DNA of 37,257 nt. It comes from a virus. Numbering within the stretch: position 1 is the first letter of the stretch; every line of letters begins with the position of its first letter. Shown here in pieces: positions 1-6,183 of this stretch. A program made the position numbers and the translations under genes. The notes under the pieces were generated by a model that did no database searches, was not told the DNA's origin, and was given only the letters and a program-made list of their open reading frames with translations. The stretch lies in the IMG/VR virus record IMGVR_UViG_3300017917_002501, positions 1-37,257 of that record; one strand, 5' to 3'.

Positions 1-264
1 AAGTGGGCTATTGCTAACTTCTCAAAAGCAGAAAATCTACGAACCAACTTCCGTAGTTGGAACTCAACTCTCAATGTTGATTTTGACTTAATTGTTAAAG
101 AAACTGACTTCCCTAAAGAACCTGAAAAGGATTTTGAGGTAATTCACAGACACGAATACACTTCTCAAAAAGAGGAGATGGAAAACGCTATTCGTATTCT
201 CAAGATGACCGACGAGGAAGTTGTAAATACTTCTACATACAACGCAGTTGCTCGTTATCTCTAA
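1..264 (+). CDS. C-terminal part of an unrecognised protein (partial)
   Basis: An open frame runs from the first base to a TAA at 262-264, giving 87 residues of a protein whose N-terminus lies outside the window. The piece is charged, with a Glu/Lys-rich stretch in its second half (around QKEEMENAIRIL) and no Cys pairs or membrane segment. I do not recognise a family. The frame is real by codon pattern and because it ends just before a clean promoter at 291. No function is assigned. Confidence 0.6.
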   Translation, partial: KWAIANFSKAENLRTNFRSWNSTLNVDFDLIVKETDFPKEPEKDFEVIHRHEYTSQKEEMENAIRILKMTDEEVVNTSTYNAVARYL

Positions 265-290
265 CTAGATAAATTGGTGGGGAAGGGTAA

Positions 291-319
291 TTGACTTCCC
301 CCCAAAAATCTAGTAAAAT
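291..319 (+). promoter_or_regulatory. Sigma-70-type promoter, TTGACTTCCCC class
   Basis: TTGACT at 291-296 and TAAAAT at 314-319 are separated by exactly 17 bp, and the spacer begins with a C-run (TTGACTTCCCCCC). Start of transcription is expected near 326, upstream of the small gene at 359. The -35 region also forms an inverted repeat with GGGGAAG at about 280-286 (GGGGAAG...CTTCCCC), which could act as an operator or end the preceding transcript. Confidence 0.8.
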
Positions 320-358
320 TAAATAATACAAACCACCATAACAGAAAAGGAAAAACAA

Positions 359-529
359 ATGACTCTAGGCGGATACACATACCAATTAGGTGATTTATTC
401 ACCACAAGCAAAACAGGCGTTACAGGTAGAATTGTAAAGTTCTCACCTATTAACTCAAAACTAACTCGTGTTTCACTTCAGTTAGCAAATGGCTCTCGTC
501 GCTTGGCAATGGTATCAACAACTAAATAA
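359..529 (+). CDS. Small basic hypothetical protein (56 aa)
   Basis: ATG 359 is preceded by a purine-rich ACAGAAAAGGA ribosome-binding region and by the promoter at 291. The product is 56 residues, starts MTLGGYTYQLGDLF and contains a Lys/Arg/Ser-rich second half (NSKLTRVS, NGSRRLAM), looking like a small beta-rich domain. I recognise no family. It is the first gene of its transcript and is followed by a 218-nt structured intergenic region. Confidence 0.65.
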   Translation: MTLGGYTYQLGDLFTTSKTGVTGRIVKFSPINSKLTRVSLQLANGSRRLAMVSTTK

Positions 530-541
530 GTTTCATCTCTG

Positions 542-607
542 CGTTCCACGCTATTTATAGCAAGCGTCCCCTGAGATGATCATCCTGAGTATGATGTTAA
601 ACTGCTC
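542..607 (+). ncRNA. Candidate structured RNA element, copy 1
   Basis: This stretch shares an ordered set of blocks with 7049-7117: CGTTC, CTATTT, AAG-n-G-n-TC, then TCCT and a terminal hairpin. The hairpin is GAGTA (587-591)/TGCTC (603-607) with an 11-nt loop TGATGTTAAAC. It is followed by TATTTTTAATT, so in this copy it could also work as a terminator. It lies after the gene at 359 and before the promoter at 689. The element class is not one I can name. Confidence 0.4.
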
Positions 608-631
608 TATTTTTAATTGCCCTGCAAAAAC

Positions 632-658
632 GGGACGTCGTTTGTGATGTAAATCACA
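632..658 (+). promoter_or_regulatory. GGGACGTC box plus CRP/GlxR-like palindrome
   Basis: GGGACGTC at 632-639 is followed after 3 bp by TGTGATGTAAATCACA (643-658), a perfect TGTGA-N6-TCACA palindrome as bound by CRP-family regulators (GlxR in Actinobacteria). Its centre, 650.5, is about 73.5 bp upstream of the predicted start (724) of the promoter at 689, a class-I activator distance. A third half-site TGTGA lies at 667-671. Function is inferred from the consensus. Confidence 0.6.
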
Positions 659-688
659 TCTCATTATGTGAGACAATTAAGAAGCGGG

Positions 689-717
689 TTGAAAATGTCA
701 GGACCCAGTGCTATTAT
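689..717 (+). promoter_or_regulatory. Promoter of the 748 gene
   Basis: TTGAAA (689-694), 17-bp spacer, TATTAT (712-717). The predicted start is near 724, giving a short leader with AACAGAAAGAGG before ATG 748. The CRP-like site at 643-658 sits about seven helical turns upstream. Confidence 0.6.
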
Positions 718-747
718 TATATTAAACAACAACAGAAAGAGGCCCCC

Positions 748-1227
748 ATGGGAAGCGAACTACAAGACGCAGTAACAATTGATAAAGTTACTGTACCATA
801 CAATCCACATCTACTTGTTACGTACAAGGCCATTCCAGATACATATGCTGCTCCAGAAGAGCCAACTTATTTAACCTCTAAAATTACAGAGATTGAATGG
901 GACCTGCACAATCATCGTACAAACAAAAAAGCGCTACAGAATTTAAAGAGTACAATCAATACTCTTGAAGAGCAAATTGTTGACTGGTTTGATTCAGAAT
1001 ATTCTAAAGAGGATGTTCTTACAGCAATTTGCGAACACTTTGGCATTAGCCCAGTTAAGGAAATTGAAATTGAAGGTACTGTCTCATTCAGTGGAACAAT
1101 TAATGTGCCCATTGCAGACATGGCTGACTTTGACATTAATAATGTAACAATTGATGTTGACTTGAATTCATATGACTATGATGCAGATTTAAGGGTTGAC
1201 GAAGTGTCAGTAGAAGGTCCTTACTAA
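748..1227 (+). CDS. Hypothetical phage protein (159 aa)
   Basis: ATG 748 has the ribosome-binding region ACAGAAAGAGG. The 159-residue product has a helical, Lys/Glu-rich middle (about 45-85, EIEWDLHNHRTNKKAL...LEEQIVDWF), then a very acidic beta-like C-terminus (SFSGTINVPIAD, DINNVTIDVDLNSYDYDADL). No catalytic motif or Cys cluster is visible and I recognise no family. It is a single-gene transcript between its own promoter (689) and a hairpin-rich region (1231-1318), with a CRP-like site upstream as for DUF932. Confidence 0.75.
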   Translation: MGSELQDAVTIDKVTVPYNPHLLVTYKAIPDTYAAPEEPTYLTSKITEIEWDLHNHRTNKKALQNLKSTINTLEEQIVDWFDSEYSKEDVLTAICEHFGISPVKEIEIEGTVSFSGTINVPIADMADFDINNVTIDVDLNSYDYDADLRVDEVSVEGPY

Positions 1228-1230
1228 ATT

Positions 1231-1318
1231 TGATAGGGGGCTATCAGAACTGGCTACGGTACAGCCAGTATAAATAAGTGGCCAAAGGGACCTGAGCATT
1301 GTCCATGTAAACGGCTCA
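1231..1318 (+). other. Three consecutive hairpins in an intergenic region
   Basis: TGATAG-gggg-CTATCA (1231-1246), ACTGGCT-acggtac-AGCCAGT (1249-1269) and TGAGC...GCTCA (1293-1318) follow each other within 90 nt just after the stop of the 748 gene. The first two are perfect. The third belongs, more loosely, to the hairpin series seen at 587, 2494 and 7097. AAGTGGCC at 1276-1283 resembles the block found before the other hairpins. No strong U-tract follows the first two, so simple termination does not explain them. Confidence 0.5.
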
Positions 1319-1336
1319 CCTTTCTTTATAAAAATT

Positions 1337-1363
1337 GACGTCCCGCCTGTGATCTATATCACT
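1337..1363 (+). promoter_or_regulatory. GACGTCCC box plus CRP/GlxR-like palindrome
   Basis: GACGTCCC (1337-1344, the reverse complement of the box at 632) is followed after 3 bp by TGTGATCTATATCACT (1348-1363), a TGTGA-N6-TCAC site. Its centre, 1355.5, lies about 83.5 bp upstream of the predicted start (1439) of the DUF932 promoter, one helical turn further than at the 748 gene, so the same DNA face is used. This is inferred from consensus and spacing. Confidence 0.55.
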
Positions 1364-1403
1364 TTAAGAAATGTCCGATTTGCCCCATGTTTACGTAGCC
1401 TAT

Positions 1404-1432
1404 TTGACTTCCCCCTAGATTTTTGGTATGCT
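1404..1432 (+). promoter_or_regulatory. Promoter of DUF932 gene, TTGACTTCCCC class
   Basis: TTGACT (1404-1409), 17-bp spacer starting TCCCCC, TATGCT (1427-1432). The predicted start near 1439 lies before ATG 1465, which argues against the longer open frame that begins inside the promoter. Confidence 0.75.
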
Positions 1433-1464
1433 TAATTAAACAATCTACAGAAAGAAGAAAACTC

Positions 1465-2481
1465 ATGGCACATGACCTAGAAACACAAAACGGAAAAGCA
1501 TCTTTTGCATCTTTCCGTGAACCTGCATGGCATGGATTGGGTACCGTATTCACAGAAGAAAAAACAACTTCAGAAATGCTGGAAGCAGCAAATCTAAATG
1601 GTTGGAATGTTCGTCTTGAAGATATGCCTATTCCATCACACTTAACAAGCGACAAAGAATACCAATATGTTGTTCGCACAAATCCTACAGACAAAACTCA
1701 AACAGATGTTTTGGGTGTTGTTGGTGAGCGTTATCATGTTTTACAGAATGAAGATTTATTTTCATTTGGTGATAACATCCTAGATGGTGGTGGTCGCTGG
1801 GAGACCGCTGGCTCAATTAAAGGTGGGCGTGTTGTATTTGGTGCTCTTGCATTAGAGCGTGAAACAATTCTTGACCCTAGCGGTGTTGCTGATAAGGTAA
1901 AGACTTATCTTCTCATTAACACATCACATGATGGCTCAATCGCTATTCAAGCAAGCATCACACCAGTGCGTGTTGTATGCGCTAATACTCTTAACCTTGC
2001 GTTAAATACTACCAAAAAGAAAAATGGTGTTAAGCAATCTTTCAAGATTCGCCACACTCAAACAGCAAATGGTAAAGTACAAATTGCTCGTGAGACTTTA
2101 GGTCTTGCTAATGCGTACATGGATGCATTTGATATCATGGCTAAAGCAATGATTGAAAAAGAAATCTCTGCTCAACAATTCAATGATATCATTCTCGCTG
2201 CTTATCCTAAGCCTGATGCAGATGCAAAAGGTTCTTTCAAGAAATGGGAAAATAAAATAGATATGATTAACGATATCTATACTGGCGAGTTTAATGGTAT
2301 GATTGCTGGCAATGCTTGGGGAGCGTTTAACGCACTCACTGAGCGTTTAGATTGGTATCGTTCTGCTCGTGGTGGTTCTAATGAATCTATCCTTGCAAGC
2401 GCATCTGGATTTGACCCTGCAATTAACGCAGAAAAAAATCGTTTGCTAAAAGTTGTACAAAATACTTTGCAACTAATTTAG
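1465..2481 (+). CDS. DUF932 / phage-plasmid-like protein (TIGR03299 type)
   Basis: The 338-residue product begins MAHDLETQNGKASFASFREPAWHGLGT, the typical start of the DUF932/TIGR03299 phage-and-plasmid family, which is found in many phages and plasmids but has no settled function. ATG 1465 was chosen over an in-frame TTG at 1423 because the latter overlaps the -10 box and because ATG 1465 has the ACAGAAAGAAG ribosome-binding region. The gene stands alone on its transcript, with a CRP-like site upstream and a hairpin plus tRNA-Asp downstream. Family assignment is from memory of its conserved N-terminus. Confidence 0.85.
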   Translation: MAHDLETQNGKASFASFREPAWHGLGTVFTEEKTTSEMLEAANLNGWNVRLEDMPIPSHLTSDKEYQYVVRTNPTDKTQTDVLGVVGERYHVLQNEDLFSFGDNILDGGGRWETAGSIKGGRVVFGALALERETILDPSGVADKVKTYLLINTSHDGSIAIQASITPVRVVCANTLNLALNTTKKKNGVKQSFKIRHTQTANGKVQIARETLGLANAYMDAFDIMAKAMIEKEISAQQFNDIILAAYPKPDADAKGSFKKWENKIDMINDIYTGEFNGMIAGNAWGAFNALTERLDWYRSARGGSNESILASASGFDPAINAEKNRLLKVVQNTLQLI

Positions 2482-2493
2482 TAAAAAAATCCT

Positions 2494-2514
2494 GAGCATG
2501 ATTTAAAACTGCTC
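2494..2514 (+). other. Hairpin of the recurrent 11-nt-loop series
   Basis: GAGCA (2494-2498), loop TGATTTAAAAC (11 nt), TGCTC (2510-2514), preceded by CCT. The stem differs from the copy at 7097 (AGACA/TGTCT) by compensating changes while the loop is nearly the same. It ends 4 nt before tRNA-Asp, so it may also matter for processing of that tRNA. Confidence 0.55.
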
Positions 2515-2518
2515 GCAT

Positions 2519-2592
2519 GGAGTGTTAGCATAGTTGGTTAATGCGCTACCCTGTCACGGTAGAGATCACGGGTTCAAGTCCCGTACACTTCG
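2519..2592 (+). tRNA. tRNA-Asp (GTC)
   Basis: Full cloverleaf: acceptor GGAGTGT/ACACTTC (one G.T pair), D-stem GCAT/ATGC, anticodon stem CTACC/GGTAG with loop CTGTCAC (anticodon GTC), T-stem ACGGG/CCCGT with loop TTCAAGT. The discriminator base is G, as expected for Asp; CA follows, so only part of CCA is encoded. It reads GAC and GAT, the latter abundant in this AT-rich genome. Confidence 0.95.
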
Positions 2593-2653
2593 CAAATGCG
2601 GGACGTCATTTTTAAAACTAACTAATTTGACATTTTTTCTTTATTAAGAAGAC

Positions 2654-2682
2654 TTGCTTTTTTCCCCAGTTTCTTGTAAAAT
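2654..2682 (+). promoter_or_regulatory. Promoter giving a leaderless start at 2689
   Basis: TTGCTT (2654-2659), 17-bp spacer containing TTCCCC, TAAAAT (2677-2682). ATG 2689 lies 6 nt after the -10 box, where transcription should begin. Confidence 0.65.
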
Positions 2683-2688
2683 ATTAAT

Positions 2689-2922
2689 ATGACCTTAGAA
2701 ATTGAAATATATGAAATGAACTACGCCCTATCTCCTGGTGGTCTTGACTGTTGGGAAGCAACAATAAGAAAGGGATATGATAGTAATTGTATCTCAGACT
2801 TTAAAACTGCGGGGGATGCATTGAATTACATTATTGACAAATACCCTGACGAAATGTTAGAATTAACTGTAACATCCCTTCCAGCATATGAAAAGGCAAC
2901 CACATCTTATGCAACCAATTAA
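2689..2922 (+). CDS. Hypothetical protein (77 aa)
   Basis: ATG 2689 coincides with the expected transcription start, so the mRNA is probably leaderless. The 77-residue acidic product (MTLEIEIYEMNYALSPGG...) looks like a small alpha/beta domain; a DFKTAGDALNYI segment around 37-50 resembles a helix of a small dimeric fold. No family is recognised. It starts a run of six overlapping or abutting genes up to 3582. Confidence 0.7.
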   Translation: MTLEIEIYEMNYALSPGGLDCWEATIRKGYDSNCISDFKTAGDALNYIIDKYPDEMLELTVTSLPAYEKATTSYATN

Positions 2923-3067
2923 AGAACCATATACAGTACAAGAACTTATAGACAAAATATATGAAGACAATTTCTCCCACCTAGATTTTATGGATAACAT
3001 GGGTGGAGAAGATTGCGATTGTCGTATTCACATTACACTTAATACTATGATGGAATATTTGGGTTAA
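2909..3067 (+). CDS. Small hypothetical protein (52 aa)
   Basis: It overlaps the end of the previous gene by 14 nt. ATG 2909 is preceded at distance by AAAAGG (2891-2896). The product, 52 residues beginning MQPIKEPYTVQELIDKIYED, is acidic with a DCDCR motif near residue 34, which might bind a metal. No family recognised. Its position in a tightly packed run supports translation. Confidence 0.55.
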   Translation: MQPIKEPYTVQELIDKIYEDNFSHLDFMDNMGGEDCDCRIHITLNTMMEYLG

Positions 3068-3069
3068 TT

Positions 3070-3228
3070 ATGTTAGGTTATAAAGTAAAAGATTTAAACA
3101 ATATGGTTTATGGCATTGATACTGCTCTATTGCTTATTAATACTGATGAGAATCCTGCTATTGCTAGATATTTAACTACCGCTTCAGATTTCCTACAAGG
3201 TTTATGGTCAGAAGGGTATTTTGACTAA
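3070..3228 (+). CDS. Small hypothetical protein (52 aa)
   Basis: It starts 2 nt after the previous stop and ends in a TAATG overlap with the next gene, so translation is probably coupled. The product begins MLGYKVKDLNNMVYGIDTALL and looks helical; no motif is recognisable. Confidence 0.55.
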   Translation: MLGYKVKDLNNMVYGIDTALLLINTDENPAIARYLTTASDFLQGLWSEGYFD

Positions 3229-3362
3229 TGGACACAACTTGCTCTAATTGCACATATGAAGTAAACTCAGTAGATGAATATACTGGATTATGCCAAACCT
3301 GTAAAAATGCATATGATGAAGGTTTTGCTGATGGAGTAAGGCAGTCTACCAATGTGGGCTAA
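3228..3362 (+). CDS. Cys-rich mini-protein (44 aa)
   Basis: ATG 3228 overlaps the preceding stop (TAATG). Two pairs, C5-x2-C8 and C22-x2-C25, fit a small zinc ribbon. The C-terminal half carries FADGVRQ. It overlaps the next, also Cys-bearing, gene by 11 nt. Metal binding is inferred from the spacing; the partner is unknown. Confidence 0.6.
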   Translation: MDTTCSNCTYEVNSVDEYTGLCQTCKNAYDEGFADGVRQSTNVG

Positions 3363-3582
3363 GTATATATTTGTTTGTGACCCTAGTGAGTGTGATGCTC
3401 TTCTTGAATTTACCGCCAGAGATGGGTATGGATTCCCAAATGGGGTAGTTAGGATGTACTGCCCTTGTGGTAGGGAAATGCAATATATCAGTGTTGAGGA
3501 GATCAAGGGGAAATTCTATGAACCTGTGATTAAGGTCACACCCCCAAAAGTTGTCAAAATCAACTCCAACCCCTATAATTAA
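3352..3582 (+). CDS. Zinc-ribbon-like protein with CPCG motif (76 aa)
   Basis: The product starts MWAKYIFVCDPSECDALLEF and carries YCPCGREM near residues 36-43. The arrangement Y-x-F-V-C-x4-C-x5-E...CPCG-x2-M recurs in the proteins encoded at 7492 and 8968, so this is the longest member of a small paralogous set. Zinc binding by the two Cys pairs is likely. The C-terminal tail (KVTPPKVVKINSNPYN) is unique and covers the promoter of the next gene. Confidence 0.7.
   Translation: MWAKYIFVCDPSECDALLEFTARDGYGFPNGVVRMYCPCGREMQYISVEEIKGKFYEPVIKVTPPKVVKINSNPYN
3551..3579 (+). promoter_or_regulatory. Promoter of the 3612 gene
   Basis: TTGTCA (3551-3556), 17-bp spacer, TATAAT (3574-3579), located inside the 3' end of the preceding gene. 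Expected start is near 3586, followed by ACAGAAAGAGA and ATG 3612. Confidence 0.65.
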
Positions 3583-3611
3583 TATTAAGACACTACAGAA
3601 AGAGACCCAGA

Positions 3612-4145
3612 ATGCATACACTACACTGGTGGGCAGTAGAGGCAGAGGACACAGAAGAAGCCTTTAGCCTTGTTAAAGAAAGACTAACTAATGATTCAGG
3701 AGACAGTTGGATAGACTGGTCTGATTGGCATGTAGTTGGTGGTGGTCGCTGGAACCCAAAGGGTAGCGGTTACGATGACCAATCAAATATGATTATTTCA
3801 TATGCTAAAGACCCTAAAAACTTTAAAGAAAAACTTGAGGGTATTAAGACTGCTCGTAAAGACGAGATGAATGAAATGCTCTCCAAGATTAATACTGATA
3901 GGTTTATTAGTGATATGGTTGACTACATATCAAACAATGGTATGCCAAACCCTGAAGAGCGCTTCTCTATGAACAATTACTATATTAGTAATGCAACTGA
4001 TTTGTTATCAGATAGTTATAAATCAGCCAGTTACTTTTATGATATGAAGGAATACACTGCTCATATGGGGTATGTTTATGAACGACTTGACAAATCCCCT
4101 GAAAATATGCGACAATATTTAGTACCAGTAGATTTTCACTTCTAA
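3612..4145 (+). CDS. Hypothetical phage protein (177 aa)
   Basis: It begins MHTLHWWAVEAEDTEEAFSLVKERL and includes WIDWSDWHVVGGGRWNP (about 35-52), a Trp- and Gly-rich segment, then a mostly helical C-terminal two-thirds. It has its own promoter (3551) and the purine-rich ACAGAAAGAGA leader. I have a vague memory of similar Trp-rich proteins in large aquatic phages but assign no function. The downstream genes to 5609 follow with minimal gaps, so it probably heads an operon. Confidence 0.75.
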   Translation: MHTLHWWAVEAEDTEEAFSLVKERLTNDSGDSWIDWSDWHVVGGGRWNPKGSGYDDQSNMIISYAKDPKNFKEKLEGIKTARKDEMNEMLSKINTDRFISDMVDYISNNGMPNPEERFSMNNYYISNATDLLSDSYKSASYFYDMKEYTAHMGYVYERLDKSPENMRQYLVPVDFHF

Positions 4146-4157
4146 GGAGACACCACA

Positions 4158-4328
4158 ATGGCAGAATATAGATTTATGACAGGCACTTGGCATACAATTC
4201 AAGTACCTGACGACAAAGTAGATTTACCTGAATACTCACCTGAAGAGTTATACGATGCATACTTCAGTGGTGATTTACCTGAAGATGTCGAGGTAGAGGA
4301 AGATGAGGTAGACCACATATGGGAGTAA
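4158..4328 (+). CDS. Acidic small protein (56 aa)
   Basis: A good AAGGAGA site (4144-4150) precedes ATG 4158. The product starts MAEYRFMTGTWHTIQVPDDKV and ends in a long Asp/Glu run (EDVEVEEDEVD). The acidity could mean nucleic-acid mimicry, but this is speculation. It overlaps the next gene by 10 nt. Confidence 0.7.
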   Translation: MAEYRFMTGTWHTIQVPDDKVDLPEYSPEELYDAYFSGDLPEDVEVEEDEVDHIWE

Positions 4329-4777
4329 CAGTTCCTGATTTTATTGAGATGGACCTTGATGAATGGTTTGATAAGTACAAGCCAATCAAAAACCATATAG
4401 ATACTAATTCATCATTTGATGGCCACATGTTTGAGACCTATGGTGAAGAGGTAGAGTTTGTCAAGGCACAAGAGCAAAACCGTATCTGGATGTATGGAGA
4501 TGGCGATGATGGAGAAGGCCATATCTGGAGTGGATGGGGTTTTGTTAATCGAATAGGATACTTTATCACCGAGGTACCATTTCCAGAAAATACAGATGTT
4601 CAAGTTAATCTAAATGATTACTATTATCACTGTGAAAACTGTAATGAGGAATGGGAAGGTGCTGCTGGTCATCTAATTAATGATACATTGGGTGAGATTT
4701 ATAAGTGCCCTGCTTGCGCTACGATGGAAGAGATAGTAGAATATGAATACACACCAACAGAGGAGAATAATGTTTGA
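4319..4777 (+). CDS. Hypothetical protein with C-terminal zinc ribbon (152 aa)
   Basis: The core contains FETYGEEVEFVKAQEQNRIW and GWGFVNRIGYFIT (about 38-88), a pattern I associate with a conserved protein of T4-like aquatic phages. The C-terminal part has CENCNEEW (from residue 104) and CPACA about 20 residues later, two CxxC pairs of a zinc ribbon. ATG 4319 overlaps the preceding gene; the 3' end overlaps the next by 8 nt. Role unknown. Confidence 0.75.
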   Translation: MGVTVPDFIEMDLDEWFDKYKPIKNHIDTNSSFDGHMFETYGEEVEFVKAQEQNRIWMYGDGDDGEGHIWSGWGFVNRIGYFITEVPFPENTDVQVNLNDYYYHCENCNEEWEGAAGHLINDTLGEIYKCPACATMEEIVEYEYTPTEENNV

Positions 4778-5102
4778 CCTTAAAGAACTAATTTATGCAG
4801 GTTCATTTTCAGTAGATAGTGGACAAGCCATAGTAGGCGACCCTTGCTACTTACCTGACTATGACCCCAATACTAATGATGAGTGGGCACCTGAAGGTAA
4901 AGAGGGGCAATACTCTTATCAAGGTATATCTGCTACTACACTTAAAGATAACTATGGCACTATTAACGATGGCTCAGCGGTAGCATTTTCTACTGGCTAT
5001 GGCGATGGTTTATATCCTGTTTATGTTCAGTTAAATGAGGATAATAGAGTAGTGCTTGCTGTAATTGACTTTAACAATGAACTTGGATTGGAGAATGAGT
5101 AA
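4770..5102 (+). CDS. DUF4241-like protein (110 aa)
   Basis: ATG 4770 is chosen over ATG 4743 because GAGGAGAA lies just before it and because the conserved pattern begins soon after: FSVDSGQAIVGDPCYL, then NDGSAVAFSTGYGDGLYPVYV. This G-x-D-S-G-x-x-x-GDPCY signature is typical of DUF4241-like proteins in bacteria and phages, whose function is unknown. The stop overlaps the next start (TAATG at 5099-5104), implying coupling. Confidence 0.75.
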   Translation: MFDLKELIYAGSFSVDSGQAIVGDPCYLPDYDPNTNDEWAPEGKEGQYSYQGISATTLKDNYGTINDGSAVAFSTGYGDGLYPVYVQLNEDNRVVLAVIDFNNELGLENE

Positions 5103-5461
5103 TGGGAGCAAGAATCAATTACGTATTCAAGGACAGTGAGGATGGACCTAGTGTCGTTCTATATAGCCATTGGGGGCAAGACAATTGGCAGACTGACATT
5201 GCTGCAGCGCTAGAGCATTCAAAGCCACGATGGGGAGACTCATCATATGGCACCAGAATGATGATTAGCCACCTTATTAAAGACAGCATTCTTGATGAGA
5301 CAGGTTTTGGCTTGTACGCAATCAATGGGACCAACTATGATTTAGGGGAACAGACGATTGTCATAGATTTTATTAATCAAACTGTTACAGATAATATTCC
5401 TGTCAAATGGGATAAATTTATAGCAGCATATTCATCAGAGGAGGTGTTAGTAAATGCCTAA
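5102..5461 (+). CDS. Hypothetical protein (119 aa)
   Basis: The product starts MGARINYVFKDSEDGPSVVLYSHWGQDNWQTDIAAAL, a beta-rich opening followed by a helix. FGLYAINGTNYDLGEQTIVID suggests further strands. No catalytic motif is evident. It is coupled to the DUF4241-like gene upstream and overlaps the basic mini-protein downstream by 8 nt. Family not recognised. Confidence 0.7.
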   Translation: MGARINYVFKDSEDGPSVVLYSHWGQDNWQTDIAAALEHSKPRWGDSSYGTRMMISHLIKDSILDETGFGLYAINGTNYDLGEQTIVIDFINQTVTDNIPVKWDKFIAAYSSEEVLVNA

Positions 5462-5609
5462 GAAAAGATCTAAGAAGTATTCATACCTGGAGACTTGGAA
5501 CACACGCTATGGAAAGAGTCAGCGTGTTGTTATCAGACAGGATGGTAAGTTTGTAGACAATGTCTCACTTACCGCCCTAAAGCGAGGGCAAAGGGTCACC
5601 TCTCGCTAA
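5454..5609 (+). CDS. Very basic mini-protein (51 aa)
   Basis: ATG 5454 follows GAGGTG. The product, starting MPKKRSKKYSYLETWNTRYGKSQRVVI, is strongly Lys/Arg-rich and ends RGQRVTSR, so it may bind nucleic acid. It is the last gene before a hairpin terminator at 5616-5660. Family not recognised. Confidence 0.65.
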   Translation: MPKKRSKKYSYLETWNTRYGKSQRVVIRQDGKFVDNVSLTALKRGQRVTSR

Positions 5610-5615
5610 CGCTAG

Positions 5616-5660
5616 GGGGAGGGCAGGTTTGTGGTGGGCTTGCTCTCCCCACACTTTTTT
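5616..5660 (+). terminator. Hairpin terminator overlapping the next promoter
   Basis: GGGGAGGGCAGG (5616-5627) pairs with CTTGCTCTCCCC (5639-5650) over 12 positions including two G.U pairs, with an 11-nt loop; ACAC and a T6 run (5655-5660) follow. The -35 box of the next promoter (TTGCTC, 5640-5645) lies inside its 3' arm. Confidence 0.65.
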
Positions 5661-5668
5661 GATATACT
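5640..5668 (+). promoter_or_regulatory. Promoter of the 5685 gene
   Basis: TTGCTC (5640-5645), 17-bp spacer beginning TCCCC, TATACT (5663-5668). A ribosome-binding site AAGGGG lies before ATG 5685, so this transcript has a leader. Confidence 0.65.
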
Positions 5669-5684
5669 GACTTAAGGGGTAATA

Positions 5685-5915
5685 ATGTATCGCATTAGCA
5701 GAGTGACTGCACCAACCAAAGAAGAAAAAATTGCAAAGAAGATTGAAGCATTATTATCAGACTATGGATTAAATATTGAAGCGGTAGGAAAATATATGGC
5801 TATTGCAACACCACATTTAATTTATTGCAGGGCAGAACAAATGTTAGAAGCAATGGTATATAATAAAGAAGTACAACAACTCGACAGATTAGGATACTAT
5901 AGTGACAGGAAGTGA
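5685..5915 (+). CDS. Hypothetical helical protein (76 aa)
   Basis: AAGGGG precedes ATG 5685. The product is almost entirely helical by composition (KEEKIAKKIEALLSDYGLNIEAV...), basic at the N-terminus, with LIYCRAEQMLEAMVYNKEVQQLDRLG at 45-70. No motif recognised. Its end overlaps the GTG start of the next gene by 14 nt. Confidence 0.7.
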   Translation: MYRISRVTAPTKEEKIAKKIEALLSDYGLNIEAVGKYMAIATPHLIYCRAEQMLEAMVYNKEVQQLDRLGYYSDRK

Positions 5916-6183
5916 CTTTAACGATAAGGTTAAAATCTTATCAGACCTATGGATGAACTATAGGGATGATGAAGAGTTTGAAGATTTTTGTGACTATAAT
6001 GATATTGGTTTGCCATTAGCATATTTTGTGTCAAGTAATCTAGTTACACTTAGTGATATTGCTGAGATTTATATTAACGAAACTTTTGATTTACTTTGTG
6101 CTGCTTTGTCTTTGCCAAACATTGAAACTTATACTAGTTTAGAAGAAATGTTTGCGCTCTCTAATCAACTAAATAAAGAGTGA
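5902..6183 (+). CDS. Acidic hypothetical protein (93 aa)
   Basis: The GTG start at 5902 overlaps the previous gene, whose end supplies AGGA-type purines upstream. The product (93 residues, beginning MTGSDFNDKVKILSDLWMNYRDDEEFEDFCDYNDIG) is very acidic and helical. No family recognised. It is the last gene before the long repeat region and ends 7 nt before the GGGACGTCCC palindrome. Confidence 0.65.
   Translation: MTGSDFNDKVKILSDLWMNYRDDEEFEDFCDYNDIGLPLAYFVSSNLVTLSDIAEIYINETFDLLCAALSLPNIETYTSLEEMFALSNQLNKE

Noticed and set aside
1269-1276. T4-like late promoter TATAAATA
   Set aside because: The 8-mer occurs by chance in such AT-rich DNA, including inside genes, and no late gene starts at a fitting distance here.
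1423-1464. Upstream extension of the DUF932 gene from TTG 1423
   Set aside because: It overlaps the -10 box of the gene's own promoter and lies upstream of the predicted transcription start; ATG 1465 has a good leader.
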